Assembly: GCA_021323535.1 (NCBI GenBank)
Contig: JAJONO010000008.1
Span: 55,119-119,118, forward strand
Reading direction: 5' to 3'
DNA from: Bacteroidota bacterium
GTDB lineage: Bacteria > Bacteroidota > Bacteroidia > B-17B0 > Aurantibacillaceae
DNA length: 64,000 nt
This document shows positions 1 through 9,318 of the stretch, one piece after another. How positions within the stretch are numbered: position 1 is the stretch's first letter; every line of letters begins with the position of its first letter. The position numbers and the translations under genes are program-made. The notes below the pieces were generated by a model that was not told the DNA's origin, made no database searches, and saw nothing but the letters and a program-made list of their open reading frames with translations.

Positions 1-2411
1 TCGAGTTGTTTAAAGATGAGGTCGAATAATTTCTGAGTATACGGTTCGCTGCTGCTGAATTTTTCTTCCGGTGTCTGATCCGGTTTTTCGGTCTCCACCT
101 TCGATTTAAATTCTTTTTTAATTCCGGTGATTAATTCAATCTGGTTGGTGATTACCGAATTTAGCTCTTCGGGTAAAAATGGTTTTGTCATGAAAGCCTG
201 CGCGCCTGCGTTAAGCACTTCAACTCGTGTTTGTCCCGAACTCTTGGCCGAGAGAACGATTACGGGAATATGATTTAATCCTTTGTTCGTCTTTATTTCT
301 TTGATAAAAGATAAACCATCAAGCTCGTCCATCATAAGATCGGTAACAATAAGATCGGGAGTAATATTTTTGAGAAGCATTTTTGCAAGATTTCCGTTTC
401 TTGCTTTTACAATTTCGTATTGCGATTTTAAAAGATTGCCAACAAAATCCAGAATGTCTTCATCATCCTCAATGAGCATGATCAATGCTTTATCACTTTC
501 AGCTGAAACGGCAACTTGTTCTGCTAACTGTTCAGGATGTTTTAAGGTAAGCTCAACAACAAATTTAGTTCCTTTATTTTCTTCGCTGGTGAAATTTATT
601 TTTCCACCATAAGCATCAACCAGATCTTTTACCAATGATAAACCAATTCCGACACCTGAAGCTTTATTGATGGAACTTTCGCTTCTGAAAAAGCGATCGA
701 AAATTTTTGGTTGTTCCGAAATAGGAATTCCTATGCCGGTGTCCCACACCTCAATGGTTAATTTTGAGGAATCTTCTTTTTCTTCCGAATTAAAATTAAG
801 CCCCACGCTTCCTTTTGCTTTTGTATATTTTATCGCGTTCGAGAGAAGATTAGTAATGATTTTTTCAAGCGCGTCTTTATCAAATACCAGTAAAGTGTCG
901 CTTAAGTTCACACTCGAAATAAAATTAATGTCTTTTTCCGTTGCCAGTTTTTCGAAGCTGGTTATCGTTTCTTTCAGGAACAAGTCAAGGTTACCTACTG
1001 TTTTATTCAGCTTATAGGTGGCGCTGTCGATCTTCGACACATCCAGCATCTGGTTGATGAGTTCATTTAACCGCACCACATTCTTCTCCGCAAGATTTAT
1101 ATAGTAAAGGCTTTCCTCGTCCTGAACTTTTGGTTTCAGTGTTTTCAAAGGCGCCTGGATCATGCTCAATGGTGTTCTGATCTCGTGCATGATGTTGGTG
1201 AAGAATTTTTCTTTCGCCTCTTCCACTTTTTTCGTAACACGTTTATTGAAATTGATGTAGACCATAATGCCAATGATGACAAGAATAAGAACAATAAAAA
1301 TGAGAACGTACAGGTAAATACGTTTTTGCTGTTCGGCAATTTCGCTGTTTTGTAAGTTAAGACGAAGGTCCTGTTCCACAAGGGTCCTGTTAGTTTCCAT
1401 CTGGTATTGCCGGGCCAGTTTTTCGGAGTAATTACTGATCTCTTTTTCCTGTAAAGAATCTTTTAATTCGAAAAGAATACGGAGATTGTCCGCCGACTCC
1501 TTGTATTTTCCAAGATCATAATATACCTCGGCTATGTTACCATAAAGCGTTAATTTCTTTCCGGTCATTTTTAAAGAGTCCGCGATTTTTTTTGCAATGA
1601 GATAATTATTAAGCGCTGCCTGATGAGCCCTTCGGGTTTGATATGAATATCCCAGATTAAATAAGGGGTTGATCATGTCTTCAGGTCCGCCAATAACGCT
1701 CCAGAGTTTAAGGGCTCTTTTCCAATAATATTCTGCAGAGTCTCTCAAATTGGTCGACTTGTAATTGTCTTTCCACATGAGATTACCATCGGTTTTGATA
1801 AGATTGTTTTCCTTGAGAAATTTCCCGAAAAAATAATTGGCGTGGGTGCTTACATAATTTGCCATTAATATAGAGTCGCCCTGATTTGCGGCTATTATGC
1901 CTGCGCGTTTTAAAAGAATTGCCGCGCTATCGTACTCACCAAGTCGCCAGTACTGCGCCGACATATTAAGAAGAGCGTTGGCTACTTTAACAGAATCGCC
2001 GCTCATATGTTTTAATTGAACTTCCTCTTTAAAAAAACTTTTAGCGGCTGCATAATTTTTCTGGGTGAAATAAATACTTCCGATCCTGTTTAAAATGTAA
2101 CCTTCGTATTCGATTTCGTTCTTTACTTTTTTACAGACTTTGAGAGCGGTGAATAAATGTTCGAGGGCGTCTTTTGTATTTTTCCTTTCGAGGTATATAT
2201 TTCCCTGGATGTAATGGCCCCTGATAATATATTTTGTTGAGTCCACTTTTTCGGCACGGGCCACCATACGACCAGAATAATACAAAGCTGAATCGTAGTC
2301 TTCGCCAGCATATGAATTTCTGGCCAAAGCGCTGAGTTGTTTTAATGAAACCTCCTGCGCGAATAATTTTCCCGCCAGAAGAAAAACAAAAATATACTTC
2401 AGTTTACTCAA
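1..2411 (-). CDS. Hybrid sensor histidine kinase/response regulator with TPR sensor region, C-terminus beyond window
   Basis: Read directly on the minus strand; the gene runs off the left edge, so at least 803 residues are visible. The TTG start at 2411 lies just after the stop of the upstream gene, follows an AAAGGG, and gives a clean signal peptide ending ...LFAQ. Residues 20-350 look like TPR repeats (periplasmic). A membrane helix lies near 365-386, then HisKA with HEIRTP (His409), a HATPase with N box NLLSNAIKYT, DTGIGIP and GVGIGLSLV, and a receiver with EDDED, Asp691 and Lys743 in MTKPF. After the receiver the sequence resembles the linker before an AraC-type HTH in Bacteroidota hybrid systems, but that domain would lie outside the window. 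Last gene of an operon with the two genes upstream; the ligand is unknown. Confidence 0.9.
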   Translation of the reverse strand, partial: MSKLKYIFVFLLAGKLFAQEVSLKQLSALARNSYAGEDYDSALYYSGRMVARAEKVDSTKYIIRGHYIQGNIYLERKNTKDALEHLFTALKVCKKVKNEIEYEGYILNRIGSIYFTQKNYAAAKSFFKEEVQLKHMSGDSVKVANALLNMSAQYWRLGEYDSAAILLKRAGIIAANQGDSILMANYVSTHANYFFGKFLKENNLIKTDGNLMWKDNYKSTNLRDSAEYYWKRALKLWSVIGGPEDMINPLFNLGYSYQTRRAHQAALNNYLIAKKIADSLKMTGKKLTLYGNIAEVYYDLGKYKESADNLRILFELKDSLQEKEISNYSEKLARQYQMETNRTLVEQDLRLNLQNSEIAEQQKRIYLYVLIFIVLILVIIGIMVYINFNKRVTKKVEEAKEKFFTNIMHEIRTPLSMIQAPLKTLKPKVQDEESLYYINLAEKNVVRLNELINQMLDVSKIDSATYKLNKTVGNLDLFLKETITSFEKLATEKDINFISSVNLSDTLLVFDKDALEKIITNLLSNAIKYTKAKGSVGLNFNSEEKEDSSKLTIEVWDTGIGIPISEQPKIFDRFFRSESSINKASGVGIGLSLVKDLVDAYGGKINFTSEENKGTKFVVELTLKHPEQLAEQVAVSAESDKALIMLIEDDEDILDFVGNLLKSQYEIVKARNGNLAKMLLKNITPDLIVTDLMMDELDGLSFIKEIKTNKGLNHIPVIVLSAKSSGQTRVEVLNAGAQAFMTKPFLPEELNSVITNQIELITGIKKEFKSKVETEKPDQTPEEKFSSSEPYTQKLFDLIFKQL

Positions 2412-2413
2412 AG

Positions 2414-3379
2414 TTACCCTTTACTTTTACGAAGCGACATTACTTCTTTTCCGATACCGGTAAATGAAACCACGTTGAGAGGAAACTCGAGAAACACATG
2501 AAGGAAACTCAGGAAGAAAAGAACCTCTAATCCTAAATTATAATCGTAAATGTAAAGTGCTATTGAAATGAGCCATAACGCAATTGTACCAAATAATATT
2601 TTTTTTGGGACCTGGTGCCATTTAATTACAGATGTTTTCGAGAACCAATTCAGGTAATGGTAAGTGTATGCAAAAGCTATAAAGCGCATGATCACAAAAC
2701 CGGCGTTAACAGTGAAAATTTGTTTCACATCTTTAAGCTGATCCATATTAAAAAGATTGATCAATCGGAAATTTAATTCGGTAAACTGATGGTAGCTTTT
2801 CTGCGAATATTCGCTTACTACATAATTGAGACTTTGCGGCTGAATATAAAACAGGAGAAAAGAACAAACGATAAGCGCGATAAGCGAAATGACCCCGGCC
2901 CATGATTTTTCTTTCAGTGTTCCGTAAAGCATAAAGGCCCAGGTAAAAATAAATACGTGAATGATGGTTGGCAGAAAAATGGCGATCCAGGTAAAGTACT
3001 GGGGAGCATCGTTCAGAAATTTGATAAAAAGCAGGGATAGAACAACCAATGCAAAACGGTATAACCAATCTTTTATAAAAACAAATACTCCGCTAATGAA
3101 CACGGCAAGCAGGATAATGTCGGCGGTAAGTCCGTAGTCTTTTGGTGGACGATAGTTCCAGTAGACAAGAATCACACAGGCAATTGAGAGAAATATAAAA
3201 TCGTATTTTCCTTTGGTGAAATAGTTTTTCTTATGAAGCCATCCAATTTCAGTGAGATAATGAAGGGGCCCAAGTATTCCGTATGAAAATAAAAACAATT
3301 CAAAAGGAATGAAGAACGCCACAACGCACGACAAAAGAATGAGGCCTGTATTGAGGTGATGAATGGTTGAGGATTTCAT
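2414..3379 (-). CDS. Polytopic inner-membrane protein of unknown function
   Basis: 321 residues, almost entirely hydrophobic, with roughly nine or ten predicted membrane helices and no soluble domain. An N-terminal stretch (about residues 30-50) contains GPLHYLTEI followed by WLH, a conserved-looking His/Glu pair at a membrane edge that could be functional. The ATG overlaps the stop of the upstream thioredoxin-like gene (ATGA) and the stop is 2 bases from the start of the histidine kinase, so the three genes are surely co-transcribed. I do not recognise the family. Some Bacteroidota membrane proteins of this kind are labelled carotenoid oxygenase-like, but I see no motif that justifies that here. 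Confidence 0.8.
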   Translation of the reverse strand: MKSSTIHHLNTGLILLSCVVAFFIPFELFLFSYGILGPLHYLTEIGWLHKKNYFTKGKYDFIFLSIACVILVYWNYRPPKDYGLTADIILLAVFISGVFVFIKDWLYRFALVVLSLLFIKFLNDAPQYFTWIAIFLPTIIHVFIFTWAFMLYGTLKEKSWAGVISLIALIVCSFLLFYIQPQSLNYVVSEYSQKSYHQFTELNFRLINLFNMDQLKDVKQIFTVNAGFVIMRFIAFAYTYHYLNWFSKTSVIKWHQVPKKILFGTIALWLISIALYIYDYNLGLEVLFFLSFLHVFLEFPLNVVSFTGIGKEVMSLRKSKG

Positions 3380-4407
3380 TTTTTGTTTTTGGCTTTTGTT
3401 TTTGGCTGCGTATATTCTGAAATAAAATCTTTCCAGGCTTTGGTTTTATACGCGTTTGAACCAAAATATATCAAAGCAGGTTTGATCTGCTCGGGGGATT
3501 GATAAAAATTGAGCACTTCTATGGTAGTTAATTTCTCATCTAATATACATAAAGCCGGAAGAGTTAAACGGTTGTTAGATAATTTTAACGCTAATGTGTG
3601 TAATGGATAATTGCTGATCGGTGTCTTGAAAAATTTTTCGTTCTGAAAAACAAGTGTGTCCGTCATTTCAGCATTGAAATAAACCACGTTGTAAGTTTTG
3701 TTCACATAGTCGCCAAGCGATGTGTCGGCCAGAGTTGTCTTGGTCATTACTTTCCAGGTGTTACTGAATTCGGCTCCAATGAGCACTATTGTTTTTTTAG
3801 GTTTCTTTTTATTTGCCTTTTCAAGATCTTTGATGCCAGTTAGTTTTATTGGCGCTTTTTTAAATACGGTATCATAAAATGTATGATTAAAATGTCTGTT
3901 AAATTCATCAAACACGGTGGTTCTCCAGGCATTTTCAACCATGAAAACAAGAATGGGTTCTATTTTTTTATCGTCGAGATACCCTTGAGATAATAAATTA
4001 AATTCGAAATTATTCGTCACAAAAATTGTGGAAGGATAGCTCAGATTGTTTCCTAAAAATTTAACTGTGAGTTCGTGTGGCGTTTTTGGTTCCTTTGATA
4101 ATGGCTTATATACTTTACCATTGTATTCAACCGTATCTTTTGTTTCGGCGTTAAATTTTACAGGATAAAAATTCGCATTGATGTACGCTGCAAGATTGGG
4201 ATTAGAATAGGTGGTTCGCATCATGTGCTTACACCATCCGCACCAATCTGTATAAAAATCAATAAGAAAAGGTTTGGCAGATACTTTGTTCTTTTCCTGG
4301 GCCTCTTTAAAGGTGAGCCAGTTGACAAGTCCATTCTCATTTTGGGAAAAAGCTCCTCCCATAAATATAAAAAAACAAACCGAATATGCAATGAGTTTCC
4401 TTAACAC
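3376..4407 (-). CDS. Exported tandem thioredoxin-like protein
   Basis: 343 residues with a signal peptide (about 1-21). The first thioredoxin-fold domain (about 27-160) carries WCGWCK, with Cys56 and Cys59 as the redox pair, in the style of thioredoxin_7/DUF255 proteins. A second region (about 180-325) repeats the same order of elements (VLIG.EFSNTW, then a strand reading VVYFNAEMTDT, which mirrors VKFNAETKDT of the first domain) but lacks the CxxC. It is therefore an internal duplication with a redox-dead second copy. First gene of the three-gene operon with the membrane protein and the hybrid kinase. Probable role: periplasmic thiol-disulfide chemistry or thiol sensing; the substrate is unknown. 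Confidence 0.85.
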   Translation of the reverse strand: MLRKLIAYSVCFFIFMGGAFSQNENGLVNWLTFKEAQEKNKVSAKPFLIDFYTDWCGWCKHMMRTTYSNPNLAAYINANFYPVKFNAETKDTVEYNGKVYKPLSKEPKTPHELTVKFLGNNLSYPSTIFVTNNFEFNLLSQGYLDDKKIEPILVFMVENAWRTTVFDEFNRHFNHTFYDTVFKKAPIKLTGIKDLEKANKKKPKKTIVLIGAEFSNTWKVMTKTTLADTSLGDYVNKTYNVVYFNAEMTDTLVFQNEKFFKTPISNYPLHTLALKLSNNRLTLPALCILDEKLTTIEVLNFYQSPEQIKPALIYFGSNAYKTKAWKDFISEYTQPKTKAKNKK

Positions 4408-4436
4408 AGGCTTAATGTTATTACAGCTGAAATACG

Positions 4437-4444
4437 TAAATTTG
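4437..4444 (+). promoter_or_regulatory. Bacteroidota-type -7 box (TAAATTTG)
   Basis: Exact match to the TAnnTTTG -7 element used by Bacteroidota RpoD, 22 bases upstream of the ATG at 4467. A convincing -33 TTTG is not visible. It lies in the 59-bp gap between divergent genes. Confidence 0.4.
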
Positions 4445-4466
4445 TGTAAATTTAAACTATATACCC

Positions 4467-5456
4467 ATGATTAAAAAATTACTCTTATTAGCATTTGCAG
4501 GTTTTTTGACAAAAACAACCTACTCGCAAAGTTTCTCCTTGTACTATTCTTTCAGCGCAGTTGCGGGCGGCACAGCCAGCACAGGGCCAGTTGATCCGAC
4601 GCCCGCTCCAACAGGAGCCGGAGTTACTTCAGGATCATGGACAGCAGTTGGTACAGGTACGGTGCCTTCAGGTGGCGGGTACTTTTCTTTTACTGGCTGG
4701 GGAACAGGCGCTACTAATGGCAGCAATACAACATTTACAGGATCCATTGATCCGGGAAAATATTATGAGCTTACACTTTCACCTCAATTAAATTATATGG
4801 TGACATTAACCAACATGTCATTCGGAACCAGCCGTTCAGGTACCGGAGTCCGTCACTGGTCAGTAAGAACAAATAAAGACAGTTATACTGCTAACGTTCC
4901 TGCTACTTACACGGCTTTAAACGCTGCAGCAAGCGCTACATCACCTGTTATCAGTGTAATTGCCAATGATGTTTTTCAATGGAACGATGACGCGTTGAAC
5001 ACCGGAACCGGTGCCACAGCTTTTGCAACCAACAATATCTGTAACGTAAATTTCAGTGGAGCCAATTATACCAACCAGGCTGGTCCTTATACGTTCCGTG
5101 TTTATGCATGGGATGCTGAAGGTTCAGGTGGAACATTCAGAATGGATACACTTGTTCTTAACGGAACTTCTACGTTCTCATTAGGTGTTGGATTACCAAC
5201 TCTCTCACACGACCTCAACGCTAAATTTAAATTATATCCAAACCCAAGCGCCAATGGTTTAGTGACTGTTGAAGCGAATGGTAATTTTTCAAAAGTTGAA
5301 GTTGTAAATATTCTTGGTTCGGTAGTTGCTTCTCAAAATGCAATCCTTAACGAGAAGATCAATCTTGATCTAACAACTCTTCCAACAGGAACATATTTCG
5401 TAAGAATGACTTCGGGAGCAAAGGTTACAACAGAGAAACTGATTATCTCGAAGTAA
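4467..5456 (+). CDS. Secreted protein with T9SS type A sorting domain
   Basis: 329 residues: signal peptide (1-21, ending TYSQ), a Gly/Thr/Ser/Asn-rich beta-sheet region (25-240) without a recognised catalytic motif, and a C-terminal type A sorting domain (about 250-329) with LYPNPS, a central VVNILGSVV strand, LPTGTYFVRM and the terminal KLIISK. T9SS substrates are exported by Sec, cross the outer membrane through T9SS and usually have this domain removed while being attached to the surface. The body could be an adhesin or surface-layer-like protein; nothing in the sequence decides. Stands alone, followed by a strong terminator. Confidence 0.85.
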   Translation: MIKKLLLLAFAGFLTKTTYSQSFSLYYSFSAVAGGTASTGPVDPTPAPTGAGVTSGSWTAVGTGTVPSGGGYFSFTGWGTGATNGSNTTFTGSIDPGKYYELTLSPQLNYMVTLTNMSFGTSRSGTGVRHWSVRTNKDSYTANVPATYTALNAAASATSPVISVIANDVFQWNDDALNTGTGATAFATNNICNVNFSGANYTNQAGPYTFRVYAWDAEGSGGTFRMDTLVLNGTSTFSLGVGLPTLSHDLNAKFKLYPNPSANGLVTVEANGNFSKVEVVNILGSVVASQNAILNEKINLDLTTLPTGTYFVRMTSGAKVTTEKLIISK

Positions 5457-5481
5457 AACAGTAAAACTAATTCTTTACAAC

Positions 5482-5518
5482 AAAATCCTTGTGGTGCTAC
5501 CACAGGGATTTTTTATTT
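5482..5518 (+). terminator. Rho-independent terminator
   Basis: A 14-bp stem (AAAATCC TTGTGGT pairing with ACCACAG GGATTTT, one G-U pair) with loop GCT, followed by TTATTTT. It lies 25 bases after the stop of the T9SS cargo gene. Confidence 0.85.
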
Positions 5519-5592
5519 TACACAGAGAAACAGAGAGCACAGAGGAATACAATAACCCTCTCTGTTTCGCTGTGTCTCTGTGGTGAAAAAAC
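5519..5592. repeat. Intergenic inverted repeat (CACAGAGAAACAGAGAG type)
   Basis: The left arm CACAGAGAAACAGAGAG is mirrored by CTCTCTGTTTCGCTGTG and a second CTCTGTGG at right. The motif reappears in degraded form near 63793 (GCAGAGAAACAAAGATG). One of several palindromic intergenic repeats in the window. Confidence 0.65.
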
Positions 5593-5613
5593 ATAGAATC
5601 CTCAGCGTGACAA

Positions 5614-8600
5614 CTAATCGGATTTCACCACTACCCCACCTTCGCTTCCGGCACCACCTCCAATTTCTTTGCCAAATTTATCCATGGTGTTATCCCCGGT
5701 ATCTTTATCAATGAGTTTATAATAAGGATCTATTCCTACCATGTAAGGTTCTTTGTCAACAATAATTTCGAGCTTCTTTTCCTTGCCAGTCATTTTTGTT
5801 TTCTTCACATAGATTGAATTTCCAAGAGCCTGTTGATTACGTTCGTTCTTCACAAATACGCCAATATCGATCCAGTCGGAAGGAATAACTTCTTTTGTTT
5901 TACCAAGACTATCGCTTTGCGTTTTGACGCAATTTACAACAGCAGTAATTTTAAATTTACCGTCACTGGTTTTTGTGCTGCTCCAGCTTTTGATACTGTT
6001 TTCATATACCACAATTCTCTCGAACATGTCTTTTACTGTTTCTTTTAAACTATCCGGAGTTGCGGCCTTAATGAAACTGTAAAATTCTTTTGATGTAGTG
6101 AACGGAGGTTCCTGGAAGGCTGTCTTTTTAATATATCTTTTCAAAGCAGCGTTAAGCGTATCTTCCCCAAGATAATCTTTCAAAGCGTACATGATTACAC
6201 TTCCCTTCTGATAATGAATATACATCTGATTTTCACAATACATTAATGGACGTTCCTTCTTACTTTCTCCTGATCTTCCCTGAAGATATTTATTCATTTC
6301 ATATTTCATGAACTTACTCATGGCGGCTTGTCCGTACTCTTTTTCCATGACCATTAATGCACTGTACTGGCTCATGGTTTCTGACATCACCGTTGACCCT
6401 TGTACGTTAGCGCCAATAACCTGGTGGGCCCACCACTGATGCGCCACTTCGTGAGCAGTAACATAAAAAGGATAATCCACTTCTTCAGGATCGTCCTCAT
6501 TTACCTTTGCAACAAAGCCAATACTTTCTGAGAATGGAATGGTATTCGGGAATGATTGCGCGAAATCTTCATAACGTGGAAATTCAAGAATGCGTACCTG
6601 TCTGTGCTGGTAAGGACTGAAATTCTTCGTGTAATAATCAAGAGAACGTTTTACTCCGCGAATCATACGATCAATGTTATATTCATGTCCTTTATTATAA
6701 TAGACTTCAACATTCACCACATGATTTTTATCCTGCGGATCGATCCATGTATCGCGTTTCACTTCGTATTTTGCTGATAGAAAAGCGTACAGGTTCAGAA
6801 TCGGCGCATCCATTTTGTAATGGAAGAAATGCCTGTCGCCTTCTTTCCAGTCTTTCTGCAGGTAGCCTGGAGCAATGGCAGTTTGTCCTTCTTTGGTAGA
6901 CACCACGCATTCGAAACGGATCCAATCGGCGTCGCTGGCAACGTAAGTGTTTCCATAGGCCGTTGTGTCATCGATGGATGCCATTCGTGGCTTCGGAGGA
7001 AGTTTGTATTTCTTTCGCGCTGAATTTTCCGATAGTTCTGATTCGGAATTGTACCCAATAGAAGGAAGCATATAACTTGAAATGAAACTTCCGTTGTACA
7101 CTACTTCTCTCTGGTCAGGTTTCAGGAGAAATGTTTTAGGATAATATTCAATGTCGAATTCGAACTTCAAAGAATCTCCTGGTTGCAATCCGCCGGTAAC
7201 TTCATAACCATAAAATCCTACTTTTTTATCTTCAAGAAATGTTTTATTGGTTTTACTTAATCTGAAATAATTAACCTTTGCTTCCTGTGGAATGTTGATC
7301 ATGATCTTCTTCACCGGTTCTTTGTGTTTGTTTTTCAGATAATAGAAACCTTTGAAAGAACATCCTAGCTCATCGGGAAAAATATCGAGTTTAAGATTTG
7401 ATTCCACAACACGTGGTTGAAGTTCCTTCTCATATTTTTTATAAGCAATTTCAAAATCGGCCCGTTCTTTTTCCTGTTGTTTTTCTGACTTAACAGGATT
7501 TAATTTTATCCTGTCGTAGAGAATAACAGACCCGCAACCAAAAAAGAATAACATGCCAATAATGGCTGTCGCCTTATAAGGAAAACTGAAATGTTTCTTC
7601 GCCTGTTGCCAACGGATTTTAAAAACAGTTTCTTTTCCGCGTTGATACATTACCGCAGCAATGGCGCCGAGAATAAGAACAAACCCGATCCAATAGAATT
7701 TATACACGAAAAAATTATTGATGGTTTGTCCAAAACCGTTCATGTCCGAATAACGCATTCTGTTTCCACTCGAATTAAAATCGAGCATCATGTTCTCGGT
7801 TCCAAGAGCTTTAATGATTTGTGGGATTCCAAGGGAAATTAAAACCACTACAAAAAATCCTACATAACGGTTCTTCATGAACACCTGGATAGATACGGAG
7901 AAAGCAATCAGAATAGCCAGTGATATAAATTTCATTCCGGCCAGATCTTTCAGGTACAAGCCTATTTCATAGTTTGTATACCCATTATAGGTTTGTATGA
8001 AAATGCAAGTGATCATGCATATGATATTTACCGCGAGACACAGTAAGAGAATAGATAAAAATTTAGAGATAAATAAAACACCGTTACTTATTGGTGATGC
8101 TCCTACAAGTTCGTCGACTTTAGCATCGCGTTCGCGCCAGATAACGATTCCCGAATAAAAAATAACCAGGATCAACAAAAAGAATCTGAAAATGCCTCCA
8201 CTTGTTTCAAGTTGCATGTACGTTAGCGGATACGTTTCGGTTCCGTAGATCATTCCTGAAAACTGACTGATGAGAACCGTAAGCAATACAGATAATCCGA
8301 TAATGATGTAGAAAAAAATGGAGCGGGTTATTTTACGGAACTCAAATCGTGTGAGAAATTTAATCTGCTCAAATACCAATGAAGTATTAAACACCTGGGT
8401 CACTTTTGGCAAGTGTCCAATAGACTGAATCATCTTCGAAGGTTGCGAGGTACTTTCTTTTCTCTTCTTTTTGAAAAGACTAACTGGATTTAAAAACTGG
8501 TTGAAGCTGAAACGGAAATAAGTAAATACTAAAAGCGCAAACGATATTGCTATCCAGAAAACACGGTTGTACATAATGTACCCGTTAAAAGGAACAAGGT

Positions 8601-9315
8601 TTACGTTGTTCTCGGCGGGCGTCCAGTAATCTGTGGCAAGACTTAGGGCCTGTTGTCCGAATGGATCGATTAAAGCCGCCATAGTTTTGTTATCGATATC
8701 GCTGGTGATAGAACGCGCAATTCCTGCAATTACAACAAATACAAGACTGCCAACATAACCACTTATCATGTTTCGTGTAAACGTTACCAGGCTAAAAAAT
8801 ACTGCGCCTACAAGAAACGCATTTGGTAACATGAAAATCATAAATGGCTGAAAGAAATTAATAAACTTAAATTCTCCTAATTGTCCGTTATCATTTGGCG
8901 AAAGAAGAAACGAGAGCCACAATCCCAATGCAAGTGCCGTAAGAACAAAAAATGTAAGAAGGAAAGACGCGCTGAACCTGGCCACCAGGTAACTGAATTT
9001 TGTGATTGGCTTTGTAAAATAAAACGAAAAGCAGTTGTACTGAAAATCTTTCTGTACACATCCTGCCATTAAAGCAACACAGATAAGAAGTGTTACTAAT
9101 CCCAATAAATAATCGGAATTAAAACTGGTGAGGATTCCTCCGATGGTTGTAGCCGAATTAATATAAGAGTTTGTATCAGCAGTTACGCCGCTGAAAAAGC
9201 CGGAGATCATGGCGCCAATCAAAAACGACAAAGCGAAGAACACGAGAAAGTATATGTAAATTCCCGGTCGTTTTAGCCATTGTTTTAATTCGAATAAAAA
9301 TATCTCTTTAAACAT
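5614..9315 (-). CDS. ABC-2 type permease fused to M1 family metallopeptidase
   Basis: 1233 residues. The first half (about 1-600) is a duplicated ABC-2 permease, with two sets of about six membrane helices (15-270 and 320-580) separated by a charged stretch near 280. The C-terminal half is extracytoplasmic and peptidase M1-like, with HEVAHQWW (His955, Glu956, His959) and Glu979 in SETMSQYSALM as probable third zinc ligand. The spacing after HExxH is 19 residues instead of the classical 18, which I believe is usual for these fusions. The ATPase partner lies 3 bases upstream (9319-10194). The pair may export something that the peptidase domain processes, or couple peptide cleavage to transport; no substrate can be read from the sequence. 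Confidence 0.88.
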   Translation of the reverse strand: MFKEIFLFELKQWLKRPGIYIYFLVFFALSFLIGAMISGFFSGVTADTNSYINSATTIGGILTSFNSDYLLGLVTLLICVALMAGCVQKDFQYNCFSFYFTKPITKFSYLVARFSASFLLTFFVLTALALGLWLSFLLSPNDNGQLGEFKFINFFQPFMIFMLPNAFLVGAVFFSLVTFTRNMISGYVGSLVFVVIAGIARSITSDIDNKTMAALIDPFGQQALSLATDYWTPAENNVNLVPFNGYIMYNRVFWIAISFALLVFTYFRFSFNQFLNPVSLFKKKRKESTSQPSKMIQSIGHLPKVTQVFNTSLVFEQIKFLTRFEFRKITRSIFFYIIIGLSVLLTVLISQFSGMIYGTETYPLTYMQLETSGGIFRFFLLILVIFYSGIVIWRERDAKVDELVGASPISNGVLFISKFLSILLLCLAVNIICMITCIFIQTYNGYTNYEIGLYLKDLAGMKFISLAILIAFSVSIQVFMKNRYVGFFVVVLISLGIPQIIKALGTENMMLDFNSSGNRMRYSDMNGFGQTINNFFVYKFYWIGFVLILGAIAAVMYQRGKETVFKIRWQQAKKHFSFPYKATAIIGMLFFFGCGSVILYDRIKLNPVKSEKQQEKERADFEIAYKKYEKELQPRVVESNLKLDIFPDELGCSFKGFYYLKNKHKEPVKKIMINIPQEAKVNYFRLSKTNKTFLEDKKVGFYGYEVTGGLQPGDSLKFEFDIEYYPKTFLLKPDQREVVYNGSFISSYMLPSIGYNSESELSENSARKKYKLPPKPRMASIDDTTAYGNTYVASDADWIRFECVVSTKEGQTAIAPGYLQKDWKEGDRHFFHYKMDAPILNLYAFLSAKYEVKRDTWIDPQDKNHVVNVEVYYNKGHEYNIDRMIRGVKRSLDYYTKNFSPYQHRQVRILEFPRYEDFAQSFPNTIPFSESIGFVAKVNEDDPEEVDYPFYVTAHEVAHQWWAHQVIGANVQGSTVMSETMSQYSALMVMEKEYGQAAMSKFMKYEMNKYLQGRSGESKKERPLMYCENQMYIHYQKGSVIMYALKDYLGEDTLNAALKRYIKKTAFQEPPFTTSKEFYSFIKAATPDSLKETVKDMFERIVVYENSIKSWSSTKTSDGKFKITAVVNCVKTQSDSLGKTKEVIPSDWIDIGVFVKNERNQQALGNSIYVKKTKMTGKEKKLEIIVDKEPYMVGIDPYYKLIDKDTGDNTMDKFGKEIGGGAGSEGGVVVKSD

Positions 9316-9318
9316 GAC

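Noticed and set aside
283..1017. Two plus-strand frames of 109 and 116 codons
   Set aside because: Both antisense to the HATPase/receiver part of the hybrid kinase, which has complete motifs on the other strand.
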